Assembly (NCBI RefSeq): GCF_026151205.1
Contig: NC_087074.1
Span: forward strand, 11,699,182 to 11,763,181
Origin: Bolinopsis microptera
Taxonomy: Eukaryota; Ctenophora; Tentaculata; Lobata; Bolinopsidae
DNA length: 64,000 nt
Direction of reading: 5' to 3'
Shown here: piece after piece, positions 1-11,522 of the stretch
Position numbering within the stretch: position 1 is the first letter of the stretch
Layout: every line of letters begins with the position of its first letter
The notes under the pieces: model-generated
Database searches by the model: none
What the model saw: only the letters and a program-made list of their open reading frames with translations
Told to the model about the DNA's origin: nothing
Program-made: the position numbers and the translations under genes

Positions 1-97
1 CAAACAAATAATGACCAATGAAATGTAATAACAATTGCTAATCTCTCCGAATCGAACATCCTTCTGCAGCTTGATATGAGATCGAATTCTTGCTTAT

Positions 98-3000
98 TTA
101 CTGATAGCGGAGATTTCCTAAAAATTCGTCGATGTCTTTATCGATGTATCCTTTCGACTGAAATTAGAATTTAGTATTTAAGTTACATTATAACGGATAC
201 AATCTGTTGATTTAAACACGAATAATCGATTTCAATGTATGATAACAATAAAAGAAGGTAGTCTTCATTATATCAGCACCATGATTATTATATATTGACT
301 CACCTTTTTCTTTTTCAGTGACTTCTTCTGAGATCCAGATTTCGAGTTGCTGGGTGAGATTTTGATCTTACTATTCTCACCGGACGATTTTCTCTTCTCC
401 TTAGCTTTAGAAGAATTCAACATATTAAGACAAGTTTTCCTGTGCAGAGTGAGCCCACTCTTACTGCTACACTTCCTCCCACAATTAGAACAGATCAAGT
501 ACATCTTGGAACATGTCTCTGAATGTACGGTAAGAACAGCCAAGGAAGGAAACGATTTTCGACAGATTTCACATGTAAAACTAGACTTTAGTTTCATTTT
601 GTTCTCCACGTTTTGGTACCAGGTGTCACAGCTGTCCTCTATAACGGAGGGGCTGTTTTCTTTGGTCCTGTTGTTTTCAACCGCACTCCTGTTCAAATCA
701 CCTGATTTCCTGACACTTTTATCCAGGAGTTTTGGGTGCCGATCCTTACCCTTGGAAATACTTAAACGAGTCCGAGATTCCAACCGTGATGTCAACCTGA
801 TGTCTGGATGACACCCTGCTTGAGGTGCAACTTCGTCTCCATCGATAACAAGTTCCTGGGAATCGTTTATGTCATCCTCCATTTCGATAAATGAAGGAAG
901 ATGTTCAGCTTCCTCTAATTCTGTTGCTAATTCCTCGCCGTTGTCTTGAACTTCATGTTCAGCAGCTACCAGTATATCTTTAGATTTAACACCCTTCTTT
1001 CGAGAGTCGCTAGGTTTAAGTGGTGGTACATAACGCTCTTTCTTCATGAGTGGTATCAACCTTAGCTTGGGACTTTTGACTGGGGATTTCTTAAGTGGAG
1101 AATCTACCTCAGATTCTGATAAAGCAACAGACTTAGACAGGTCTTTTGCAGAAAAGAGGCCAAGTTCATCGCTCGTAGCACTGATATGTTGCTCCTCATC
1201 AGATGAGTCAAGCAGATCTTTGTCTTGAGAGGATATAGGAGGGAGTTTGGTGGTTTTCTCCCTGACCTCGTCATCACTCGCTGCTTCCTCTTGCTCGTTT
1301 TCAGACTCTTCATCTTCTTTCTGGTTCCTGTACAGTGTCCTGTTCGTTATCTCTGCTTTTGGAGACATGTTTACTGATGATGAGGAAATTGTTGGGAAGA
1401 GACTTGACACTGTTATTGAGTTATTATTCTCGTCATAGTTCTTGGGCGAGTCGATATTTTCCTGATCCTTGAAGCTGAACGTTTTGGTGCTGGGGCATTT
1501 TCCTTTCTGATTATCTTTGTAATGATTACTGTGACAAGAGCAAGAGTTCTGGGAGCCTTCTGGGATAAAAACTGGTTTAGGTCGAGATGCTTCATCAATA
1601 TCAAAACTAGAATTAGCATTTTCTTCTATAAACGACGGCATGATGGTGTCAGCAATTTTCTGTCTGACAGATAATGCTGCAGATACAGCTACTTTGGAAG
1701 TAACTGGAGTGGAACTATTCTGGGGACTTTTTGGAAGGTTTGAAGAATTATTAAAAGACTTGAGGAGACTCTCTGCCATAACACTATCTGACTCGCTCAT
1801 GTGACGAAACCGAGGAGTGCTAATCACAGAGTCCTCTCCTTCAGAGCTTAGGGACTCGTTAACAAACTCTGGAGTGATCGGAGGCTTCTTGAGTGATTCC
1901 TTCTCTTTCTCTCTTTTCTTTTTCTTCTTTTTGATTTTACTGCAGAGCTTTTTGCTTTTGCTGGAAAGCTTTTCACTGGCATCTTTTTTAGATTTCCGTC
2001 GTTTCTTTTTCCGTTTTTTATCCGTTGGAACCTCTACTGGTATTGGACCCCCTGGGACACCAACATCTAATAGGAAGTCACTTCCAGCTCTGGGAGAATG
2101 CACTTCCGAGATTTGCACGCTCTTTTCCTTTGACCTTCTTTTCTTCTTTTTTTTAACACCAGATGGCGGTGGTGGTGTCTTGAAATCCGTTTCTGCTATA
2201 CTTTTTCTGATTTTTTGATCCCAAGAAACGAAAGTAGTTTTGGGTATCGTTGCACTGTTAGAACCTGCAGCAGACTCTAGTTCCGATGTATCAACACTAG
2301 TATTCGGTTGTGACTCAGGCTTATCTGGAACCTTCACAGCGTCCTTGATCTTCTTTGATTCCAAATCTGTGCCAGTTTCCGTTGATGTTTGAGGGGCGTT
2401 CACCTTGACAATCTTCTCAGACCTATCCACAAGATATAGTTGATCTATCTGACTCAGCTGCTGATGATACGGTCGGTGGAGTTGACCGAAGAACTTCTGA
2501 GCTTCTTGCTGAGGGCTAGGTTTGACGAAGTTGTAGATTGGAGCAACTGTATCTCCGGACACATGAAATGAGGAGGGAACTGGATCTGGGGCCTGGCTCG
2601 GTTTTGGTAGTATATGTTGGTACTGAGTGTGAATAGGAGGAAGCACTATAATCTCCATGTTGGGGTTTCTCTGTGCCATGGAGAATGTTTTCTGATTTCT
2701 TATCAATATAGGATCAAAAGACAAATTACCATCAGTTGTGTTTGGTTGAGATGATGATGCACAATGAGTAGGATTGGTATTATCAGAAATGAGGGGAGAG
2801 GCAGCTTGTTGGAAAGCACCAGTGATATGGTCACGAGCCGTTGACTCAGCTGCTGTCGGGACACTGGCTTGAGAAGTCGTCGTAACAGTTCTGTTTTCAA
2901 TACGAGCTAATGCTACTGATTGTTGGGGAAATGAAATGTCTGAAATTGTGATGGAAACAGCTGCAGGGCTGGGTGAGTCTGCTGAGGTAACCGGCGAAGA

Positions 3001-5292
3001 GTTCAATTGATGCGGTAATATGTTTGAGGTTGCAGTAGATGTTATAACTAGAGCTGAGGGTTTGATTGCAGGAGGAGTGGCTGTTGGTACCAGTTCGGCT
3101 GACTGATTGAGAGCAAGTAAAGATAGAGCAGCTTCTTCGTTTTTACTGTCGTTGTTATTGTAGTCGATACATAACCGTGGTTGTGGTAGATCTTCATTTG
3201 TCAGCTCTGAAATTTTTATTTTATTTTTAAACTGACTTATGATAGATTTCGAAATCTTAATAATCTGAAATCGGAGCAAAATTTTCTGCTTTAAGTCGGT
3301 GATGAATTCTTACCGAGATCCCACACAAGGGAAACAGTCATTCAAGCAAGGCAAAGGTTTTTTGTACCGAGAACAAATATAATGAGAAAAGCTGGTGAGG
3401 AGCCGATTGGTGTCGAACCCCAGTCAATTCATGCATAATTTATTTAAATAATGAAAACAATTACCGGACTGATCAGGATTTTGAGACAAGGAAGATATGA
3501 ATTGCTCCAGCCAGGGTTCCACAGAGTTGAGTGTGTCCAGTGCTGCCTTTTCATTCTGGAAATAAACAACAGTCATTTCAAGCAAGAACATCAAGATAAT
3601 TATTCATTAAGTTCCAAAACGGGGGTTTGTCTAAAAAAGGACCCTAAAAATGAATTAGGTCGCCAGAAACATTTCATCATAGTATTATAGATGATCATAA
3701 TGTAGAACCCCTACCTTGGCATTAATGTTATCTGTCAAAGTTTGAACAAAAGATCCCTGAATATCCGATGTTACCCCCTTTTTTGGGGTAGCAGCTTTTC
3801 TTCTCGAGGTCGACAATCTCTTTTCAGGAGTTCTTAAGACATTGTCTGAAACATTCTTTTCATCACCCAAGCTCTTCTCAGCTGACTTTACTGATGATAG
3901 TTCTGGGAACATCAATGGATTTAATTTTACTGAAGAATTGTGATGTGTCTGTTGCATAAGAGAGTTTTCAAAGCCTGATGTAGTGAGCTGAGTATCTGTA
4001 GTATATAAGGATGTGTTAAGTGGTGGAATGCAAGGGGAGGAGACAGAGAACCGAGAGTTGTTATTTTCTTGTGTTGATGTTGTCTTTCTGTGCTTTATTT
4101 TGGAGTCACGCTCACTGGAATGTCTTTTTCTTTTTTTCAAACGTTTCCTGCAAAGAGTCATTGCTATAATCTTTCTGATAAATGTTGAGATAAAAGATTA
4201 TTTTAAAAATCTTGATAATATTGTTATGTTTATCATGGCCTAAAATTTGTGGACACAACATTCAGATGTTAGCTGGACTATCTATTGCGCAATTCCCATG
4301 CCCACTGATAATTCATTGTTGACTTGTTTAGTCGCTATGACCATCACCCAATAAAATGGCATTGTTGGATGATATCATGCAGGGATGATCAATGATATTC
4401 ATAATATTATAACAGGCACTCCACAAACTGTTGATCTAGGCTTTGGTGGCATTTGTAATTACCGTATGTGTAACATTTCTTTCTCCAATTCCTTCAGCTT
4501 CTCTGCTTCTGATTGACCTGGTAATTTAATGTATAGTTAACGTGTTATCCCTGAAATGTAAACCTTGACTATTTAAACATTTAACTAGCGAGATTTTAGC
4601 ACATCTGAAAATTATCACAGTATATTATGACACCGTTTGGAAATGGTACACAGCAAACTGTTATTAAAAATCTTAAATATAAGCCTATCCTGAGACCTCT
4701 TTCCTGAGCTTCGTCATATGATTTTAATCTGGACTCTAAATCCCCATTTGAGAGGAGATTTTCTAGAACCTGAAAAAAATGAAATGATATGAACATCTTT
4801 CCTATAAAACAGAACCACTGGAAGGTTAGTGAAATTTTCAAAATCTGGTTCAAAACAAATTACCTTATCATAGGTTTGATATCATAATTTCCCCTTTTAT
4901 ATTGTATGAAATATAAAGAAAATGTTCAATTCGAACATACAAATTATTCATGTATTACAACAAGGACAAATCATATCTGAAGGTGTAACCAGTCCACACC
5001 TTGGCTCTTTAATATGAAGGACTTGTTTTAATTTTAAATGAAAAGCTCGAATATTTTAAAAATAAGTCACACAGCCACATTTGAGCATAGATAGTTATGG
5101 GCAAATTTACACAGAACAACAAAATGAAGGGGGAGAATATTTTATATAACTTACACAAGAAAATATATTTGGCAAAGGGTCAGACAGTTTGAGGCTGGAA
5201 CACTCATTGTTAAAACAAAAAGAAGTTTCGTTGTAACCATTTTTCTTTAGATAATCATAGACAAGCACACTTATTTCCCATGGTTTTATCAT
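98..5292 (-). CDS. NPAT: NPAT-like nuclear protein (LisH domain, C2HC zinc fingers), 7 coding exons
   Basis: Coding exons in gene order: 5292-5155, 4769-4697, 4517-4463, 4147-3715, 3555-3465, 3206-304, 157-98 (stop TAA 100-98). All junctions are GT-AG and keep phase, giving about 1250 residues. The N terminus (MIKPWEISVLVYDYLKKNGY) is a LisH dimerisation motif starting within two residues of the initiator, as in NPAT. The central exon is rich in Ser, Lys and acidic runs with nuclear-localisation-like KKKKRR tracts. Two C2HC fingers (C-x2-C-x12-H-x3-C) lie near 430-575. The last exon ends KDIDEFLGNLRYQ, which from memory resembles the conserved tail of vertebrate NPAT. NPAT is a CDK2-cyclin E substrate that activates histone genes in histone locus bodies. 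The fingers are not a feature I know in vertebrate NPAT. The donor at 4696 (GTCTCA) is weak. A good acceptor lies 7 bases before the ATG, so a 5'UTR exon or trans-splicing is likely. Confidence 0.72.
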
Positions 5293-5483
5293 CTCAGATC
5301 TGAAAGATATTGTGAGAATCTCTCTTCGACAATCCCCCACTTCAAGAAAGAGTGAGGAGAGAGGAGAATAATGAATATTATCATTATATTACATCTTACA
5401 CTTTTACATTCGTTGCTAAATTGTAGCTCTCTTATCAGTTTTAAACTAATTACAACACTACAAATCTATTACATTTATTGAGG
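5293..5483. other. NPAT-LINE spacer with splice acceptor and a repeated 44-bp segment
   Basis: Reading the minus strand, TTTCAG ends at 5300 just before the NPAT start codon, which is the expected end of a 5'UTR intron or a trans-splice acceptor site. The stretch 5440-5483 recurs inverted and identical for about 44 bp near 16868-16911, then the two copies diverge. This suggests LINE-A landed inside an older repeat, and it puts the LINE 5' boundary near 5484. Confidence 0.4.
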
Positions 5484-5736
5484 ACCCCCAGTGGGAACTA
5501 ATGCCTCGGTAAATGTAACGACCATTACAGGTTGTATGTCATGTAAATGGTTGTTGCACGATAAAGTTATCTTAAAGACATCCTAAGGACTATCAGACAT
5601 CGGTTTTTAAAGCAGTTTACTCCCATCTATCACCTAAAGATTATCAGACATCACTTATCCTTATCCTCCGGAGTGCTACAAAGGTACTGTAATCATTAAC
5701 TAAATTTCGAACAGTAGCATCTTTTTGTGATAAACT

Positions 5737-7389
5737 ATGTCTAGAATACCAGTTGGCTCAAGACATTACAATCTGAGATATCGAGGGAATTCTGTTAAAT
5801 TCCCCAGCAACGGCTCTTGTCCTACTGATAAATGTTCAAATTGTTTAACTCTATTAAGAGAGAATGATAGTCTTCGTCGGCAAATTTCTTTTCTCTATAA
5901 ACAATTATCAGAAAGTGACAGTGCACTCAAAGTTCCCCTCAGCGATGGTTCACTTATCCCTGTGTTGCCCCAGGTACCTGATCACTGTGAACATTCTATC
6001 AATGTTCCCCTCAGTAATAGGTCATCCTCGCATCATGTTTCTGAGTTAACCCAAGAGCTATCCAAATTAGCAGAAGACAGTGAACATTCAGCAGAAATTA
6101 TCAATTTGGAAAATCCCAAACACTCTGTAAATGGTGACAATGATGTGACCAACTCTATCAATCCATACCAAGATTTGAGTCGAGGAGTTTTTCAGTTTGT
6201 TGACACTGCCAAGTTAGATATAGAAACCCACTATACTCATAAGTTTGAGAATAGGGCAGTTGCATATTACGGGGACTTTCCCTACGCTTACAATGGAGGC
6301 TTTCATAACACAAGGCCAGTAGCAGACAATCCATACCTAAAGTCTATTTTAGAACGCTTACGCTCACAGTTCCCAACGTTGAAATTCAATAGTGCTATGA
6401 TTACCAAGTATAGAAATGGTCAGCAAGGAATTCCCTTTCACTCGGATGACGAGAGGTCAATTTCACCAGGCTCCATGATCTCCACCATCTCTTTAGGGGC
6501 TACTAGAGTCCTAAGCTTCAGATCCAAACTTAGAGCTCATATTGCTGACCTCACCCTCTCCCATGGTGACATAATGAATATGACCAGACAATCCCAGACC
6601 AGCTTTGAACACAGCCTCATCCAGGACAAGTCTGAAACCATGAGAATAAGCATTACTCTGCGCCTAATTGATGGCAGCGCAACCTTATCTACTCTGTCTG
6701 ATGTTTCCAGTCAAGTTAAGAACACTGAACCCTCGGTCCCTAAGACTAGATCAATAGAACATTCTGGTAAATCTGTGTGTGTCTACATTAGCTCTAGTAT
6801 GTTCTCCAAATTAGAGGGAGAAAAGCTATCGTCCAAACATCATGAGGCACATGTATTCAGCTACCCTGGTGCCACAGCCAATGCAATCAATGAACGGTTT
6901 CAATCAGATGTAAGAAAAGACACTCTCAATACCAATAATGTGAAAAGCATTGTACTTATGTGTGGTACAAATGACGTGGACTCTATCCTGAACAGCCCTC
7001 GCAACATGAGGACTAAACTTCTGTGCCCTGATAGTTTTTCTGGTGATGCTAGAGCTCTTGACTTTACAAACAATTGTATTGAAAAACTTGTACTTTTCCT
7101 TCACAAGTGGGCACCTGGAGCTGATATTAAAATTGTTAACTTATTACCTCGGGAGAGTTTTTCCAGAAACAAGGTTATAACTGATATCAATGAGTGTATA
7201 TCAAATCTGCAAAGAAAATACACCTATGTAAAACTGCTCTCAACCGAGACAAATCGTTTCTTGTTTAGTGATAAGAAAGGCTTTAGAAAATCGTCATTTT
7301 TTAGTAGTTATGGAGAGGATAATGTCCATCTCAATGATTATGGCATAGTTAAATTAGCAAGGCACTTGAAGTATCATGCACACCATTAG
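5737..7389 (+). CDS. LINE-A ORF1: AlkB-like dioxygenase fused to SGNH-hydrolase-like domain
   Basis: 550 residues. Residues about 34-60 form a short coiled-coil-like segment with a CxxC. Residues about 150-312 match the AlkB 2-oxoglutarate/Fe(II) dioxygenase fold: H235-x-D237 (HSDDE), distal H292, and R303-I-S-I-T-L-R309, the AlkB form of the 2OG-binding RxNxTxR motif. Residues about 345-548 look like an SGNH/GDSL hydrolase: S354 in block I (SSSMF, so the usual Gly-Asp before Ser is lost), a Gly-bearing block II (SYPGA), G410-T-N-D413 in block III, and D528-N-V-H531 in block V. AlkB enzymes demethylate N-alkylated nucleic-acid bases. SGNH esterase domains are known in CR1-type ORF1 proteins. 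The iron ligands and arginines look intact, so the oxygenase could be active; the hydrolase may be altered. The frame is open throughout, with TAG at 7387-7389. Confidence 0.85.
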   Translation: MSRIPVGSRHYNLRYRGNSVKFPSNGSCPTDKCSNCLTLLRENDSLRRQISFLYKQLSESDSALKVPLSDGSLIPVLPQVPDHCEHSINVPLSNRSSSHHVSELTQELSKLAEDSEHSAEIINLENPKHSVNGDNDVTNSINPYQDLSRGVFQFVDTAKLDIETHYTHKFENRAVAYYGDFPYAYNGGFHNTRPVADNPYLKSILERLRSQFPTLKFNSAMITKYRNGQQGIPFHSDDERSISPGSMISTISLGATRVLSFRSKLRAHIADLTLSHGDIMNMTRQSQTSFEHSLIQDKSETMRISITLRLIDGSATLSTLSDVSSQVKNTEPSVPKTRSIEHSGKSVCVYISSSMFSKLEGEKLSSKHHEAHVFSYPGATANAINERFQSDVRKDTLNTNNVKSIVLMCGTNDVDSILNSPRNMRTKLLCPDSFSGDARALDFTNNCIEKLVLFLHKWAPGADIKIVNLLPRESFSRNKVITDINECISNLQRKYTYVKLLSTETNRFLFSDKKGFRKSSFFSSYGEDNVHLNDYGIVKLARHLKYHAHH

Positions 7390-7544
7390 AATACTGCTGA
7401 ATACTGACATAACACTCCTACCATCAGTTTTATTTTTACAGTACGACATCCAGACAAATACAACCTGCCTTTATTCTGTTTTTTAGTTTAAACACAACTT
7501 TACAACTTTTATTCATTCCATTGTGAATTAATAAGATTCACAAG

Positions 7545-10519
7545 ATGACAAATTTTAATAATGCAGCTGATAGGTTTCACAACCTCTGCATTGGTCATTG
7601 TAACATTCAAGGAGGGCTTCTCAATTTAGCTAAAAGTAATGAACTTTCCCAACTTATTAGAGATCATAAATTAGACATACTTTCCCTAAATGAGATGAAT
7701 CTTAATGATACTATTGACACAGACACCATAAATATTCCTTCCTCCTTCAACCTTATGCGATGCGACAGGCCAAACAGTTCTAGGGGTGGTTGTGGCTTAA
7801 TGATAAACAAAAAACTAGCTTACACAGAATTAGTTATGGATAGTAAGCTTGATAACATTGAAGCATTATGGGTGAAGCTTAAGAATAGCAAGATCAATGT
7901 TTGCTGCTTCTATCGCTCTGGAAATTATTGCAGTGTTGATAACTTTATTGAATACATTCATTTTTGCATGAAAAAATTGAATGGGAAAAAGGTTATCTGG
8001 ATTGGGATATAAACATTGACCAGAATAATATCTCATCCACCCAGTACAAAAAATTAGATATGACCTTGAGATGTTACAATCTAGTTCAAACCATTCAAGG
8101 GATAACTAGAGTTGCTAAACGTGGAGACAATTTTACCCAGACTACTATTGATGTAATATTCACTAACTGTTATGCAGATTTTGTCCAATCTTCTGTTCTT
8201 GATGAACGTATAGGAGATCATCAAGCTATTATGTGTGAGATAGATTGTAAAGTACCTATAGCTCCTAAATTTGAGAAGGTTGAAATTAGAAATCATTGTA
8301 AACGTAATGTTAAACAATTCTTAGACTATCTAGATACCTGTTCTGATTACAGTCCACTATTGGAAAGTACAGATGTTGAAGCTATCACTGCTGGCCTTTG
8401 TCATCATATTGAACAGGCATATGCAACCTTCTTCCCTTGCAAGACCATAGAAAGGCATGAAAAGTTCATACATAAACCTTCTACTGAACTTTTAAATGCC
8501 ATTAATCATACACATTTTCTTCTAAAGAAATTCCGTAAAAAGAAGGATAAGAGAGACAATGGAAATTGCAATGAATGTGGTACATGTAGCAAATGTATAA
8601 AGTGTAATGAGGCCTGGGATTGCTACAAGATTCAGAGAAATATTAGAAATAAATTAGCTAAAACCTGCAAAAAGGCTAATGTAATCGATGATCTACAAGT
8701 TAAAAGTGCCAAGAATGATCTTAAAGGGATATGGAAAACTATCAAACTGGCATCAAATATGACCCCTGGTACAACTAATTGTCAAACTATCAATGAGAAT
8801 GATCCTGAGCTATTTAACTTTCATTTTGCAAATGTTGGATCAAGATTACAAAATCAGGCCCCCAATATTGAAAGAGTTAGTTTTACTGATTTTTTACCTC
8901 CTAGAACTTCTAATATCTCATTTGATAGATTCCAAGAAATAAATGAAACTGATATCCTAATGTATGTCGAAACGCTCAAGAATGACAAGGCCTCATATGA
9001 CAATGTGCCTCTATTTTTACTTAAGCAAGCTGTACCACACATAGTTGAGCCACTGACCCACATTGTCAATCTGAGCCTTAATACAGGTGTTGTACCAACC
9101 CTTTGTAAAAAAGCTAGAGTAACTCCCATCCATAAGGCAGGAATGAAAGATGATCCTAATAATTACAGGCCAATATCCATCCTTCCACTTGTAGGAAAAC
9201 TTATAGAATACTTTGTCGGCAAGCAACTCACTGATTACATGGAAGAGAACAAACTTTTCATCCGGCATCAATATGGCTTTCGGAAAAATCACTCCACAAC
9301 TTATCTGATGTACGATCTGATGGACGAAATATATATGAGTAAATCTAAGTCTTATAAACCAGGAATCATCTTTCTTGATCTTAAGAAGGCCTTTGACACA
9401 GTGAATCATGAAATATTGCTTCAAAAATTGGCATATTATGGAATTGGTGGCATTGCTTTAACCTGGTTTAAGAACTTCTTATCTTGTAGATATCAATGCA
9501 CTAGGATCAATGGCAATCTAAGCTCATTTTTAGAAGTTCTGAGTGGTGTACCACAAGGAAGCATCATTGGGCCTATATTATTTAGTATCTTCATAAATGA
9601 CATCATTTATGCCTGTAACCTATCTAAGCCCTTTCTATTTGCAGATGATGGTGCACTATTCTTTGATCAAACCTGCAGAAGCACATTTATAAACATGAAA
9701 ATAGAACTTATGACAATCTTTAAATGGCTCAGTGTTAATAAATTATCACTCAATGAAAAGAAGACTGAATTCCTATTGTTTGATTCTGTTGACCAACATG
9801 ATGAAATAACCATTGATTGTAATGAGGTAACTTTCACAATCAAGGAGTGCAAAGAGACAAAATATCTTGGCCTCATTCTAGATAGTAAATTAAACTTCAA
9901 AAGCCATGTAGATTATATTATTAGGAAGGTCATGAAGAGAATTGGTGCCATGTATAGAAGTAAAGCACTGCTACCCATTAAATATAGGAAAATGTTTGCC
10001 AATGCACTCATGTTGCCACAATTCGATTATTTAGACACGATCTATTGTAGAGCTGGCAAGACAAAACTTGCTGAACTTGACACTCTGTACAAAAAGGTAG
10101 CCAAAATAGCTCTCAACGTTCCAAAAACAGAGAGCAGCCTTAATGTTTATAGAGACATGAAATGGTTACCACTCCATCTTAGACGACAACTCCATCTGTC
10201 AAATTATATGTTTAGAATCATCCATGACAATTGTCCTACAAACTTTATGAACAAATTTAGTTACATATCAGGAGGTAGTAGGAGCGGCGAAAGCTGCAAC
10301 CTTTATGTCAATAGATCAACATCACATAAAAACTTTCAATACTTGGGGGCAAAATGTTGGAATAATGTTCCAACAGATCTACGAAATCTGCCCGATGTTA
10401 AAAGCTTTAGTGATTCGTATAAGAAACAGCTACTATCATCTATAACAACAGACCCTAATTATACCGTCGACAATTCATATGAAAAATTTTACACTGCAAT
10501 CATAGTCGACGATAACTAA
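7545..10519 (+). pseudogene. LINE-A ORF2: endonuclease-reverse transcriptase with one frameshift
   Basis: Starts at ATG 7545 and would be about 991 residues but for one missing base near 8004-8006. There the frame jumps inside the endonuclease GDxN motif (WIG then DINID), so the first frame stops at 8012. N-terminal apurinic-type endonuclease: GHCNIQGG, the catalytic-Glu block LSLNEMN, GDINID and IGDHQAI. Between endonuclease and RT is a cysteine cluster C-x2-C-x2-C-x2-C-x2-C-x5-C near 8567-8624, a possible zinc ribbon. RT motifs: NNYRPISILP, FLDLKKAFDTVNH, SGVPQGSIIGPILFS, FLFADDGALFF. The C-terminal region has a thumb/connection of jockey-superfamily type. The rest of the frame is clean, so the lesion is recent or a consensus error. 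Confidence 0.85.
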
Positions 10520-11522
10520 GTAACTTCTAATTCTTTTAAATCTGAGGCATATATAATTGATGTATCAAAAAGATATTCCCTTTTTTACCACCTTACCATT
10601 CTGATTGATTTTGCACATGACTGACATGTTTTAACTGGAGAAGGGGTTCCCACAGTGGTAGTTTTATAAACCACTTTTAATTTATTGACCTATTATACTT
10701 AGTGGTAGTTTTATAGACCACATTTAATTTATTAACTTATCATACTTAGTATTTATTTTTGGTGACTGTATCACCCAGTTTTAACATTTGATAATTGTAC
10801 AGTTTATTGACGACACATTGACTGAATGTTATTTTATATTCTAATTTATATTCTAGATATTTTATTTATTTTACAACAGACGACAACTTCCTGTTTTTTC
10901 TTCTATATTAGTTACTCATATCTCTTGTACAGACTTTTTTACAAGGACATTGACAAATGATACTCACATTAGGCATTCATTATTGCATCTAAATTATTTC
11001 ACTTGCATTAGGCTTAGAAATTTATTCTCTGGTCAACAGATTTCAAATGTTTAATTAATTTGTAGTATGACAGTAAGGTATATAAGAAGTTATTTAATTT
11101 TGCTTGGGCTATTATATTGACTAGGTATTGAGGTTTAATGATGATATGGAATTTGAATTCTATATAAATTTACACTATGTGGTTGGGGCATTTTGCATAG
11201 TAAATATGGTTACTACTCATATATATCATATTATTTGATTGGTATTCGATTTCTGATTATTTCTTAGGAATATGATTATTATATCTCAATTTGGCTTTAG
11301 GTAGGGTGCCCCGCTAAAAGAACTGGATTCTTCCAGGAAGCATCCCGTGCACAGACCTTGGTCTACATATATATTAAATTATTAACCATTCATTCTGTAT
11401 GTGCACGAAAATTTATTTCAATCAATCAATCAGCAGTTTTGTGTGCGCGTTGAATTATCTCTCTCTCTCTGGCTTTGTAGATTTGTATATATTGTTTGTA
11501 CATTTTCTGTACAACGTGTACG

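Larger units (their letters stand above)
5484..11436 (+). mobile_element. LINE-A: near full-length CR1/L2-like non-LTR retrotransposon
   Basis: Two ORFs in the same direction, 155 bp apart, are followed by a roughly 900-bp AT-rich 3' UTR. The element ends in a short CAAT microsatellite (11420-11433), typical of CR1/L2-type LINEs that carry a short tandem repeat instead of poly(A). Only one frameshift interrupts the coding sequence, so insertion was recent. The 5' edge is inferred from where similarity to the 16.87-kb repeat stops; no target-site duplication could be confirmed. It sits about 190 bp upstream of the NPAT start codon, either in the NPAT promoter or in a 5'UTR intron. The 3' UTR contains a short duplicated phrase (GTGGTAGTTTTATA at 10659 and 10702). 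Confidence 0.85.

Noticed and set aside
347-2218. Plus-strand open frames across the first 2.2 kb
   Set aside because: They are antisense shadows of the long minus-strand exon with low-complexity codons; no domain.
3380-3440. GGGGTTCGACACC on the minus strand as a tRNA T-arm
   Set aside because: No matching D-arm or acceptor stem; lies in an intron of the NPAT-like gene.
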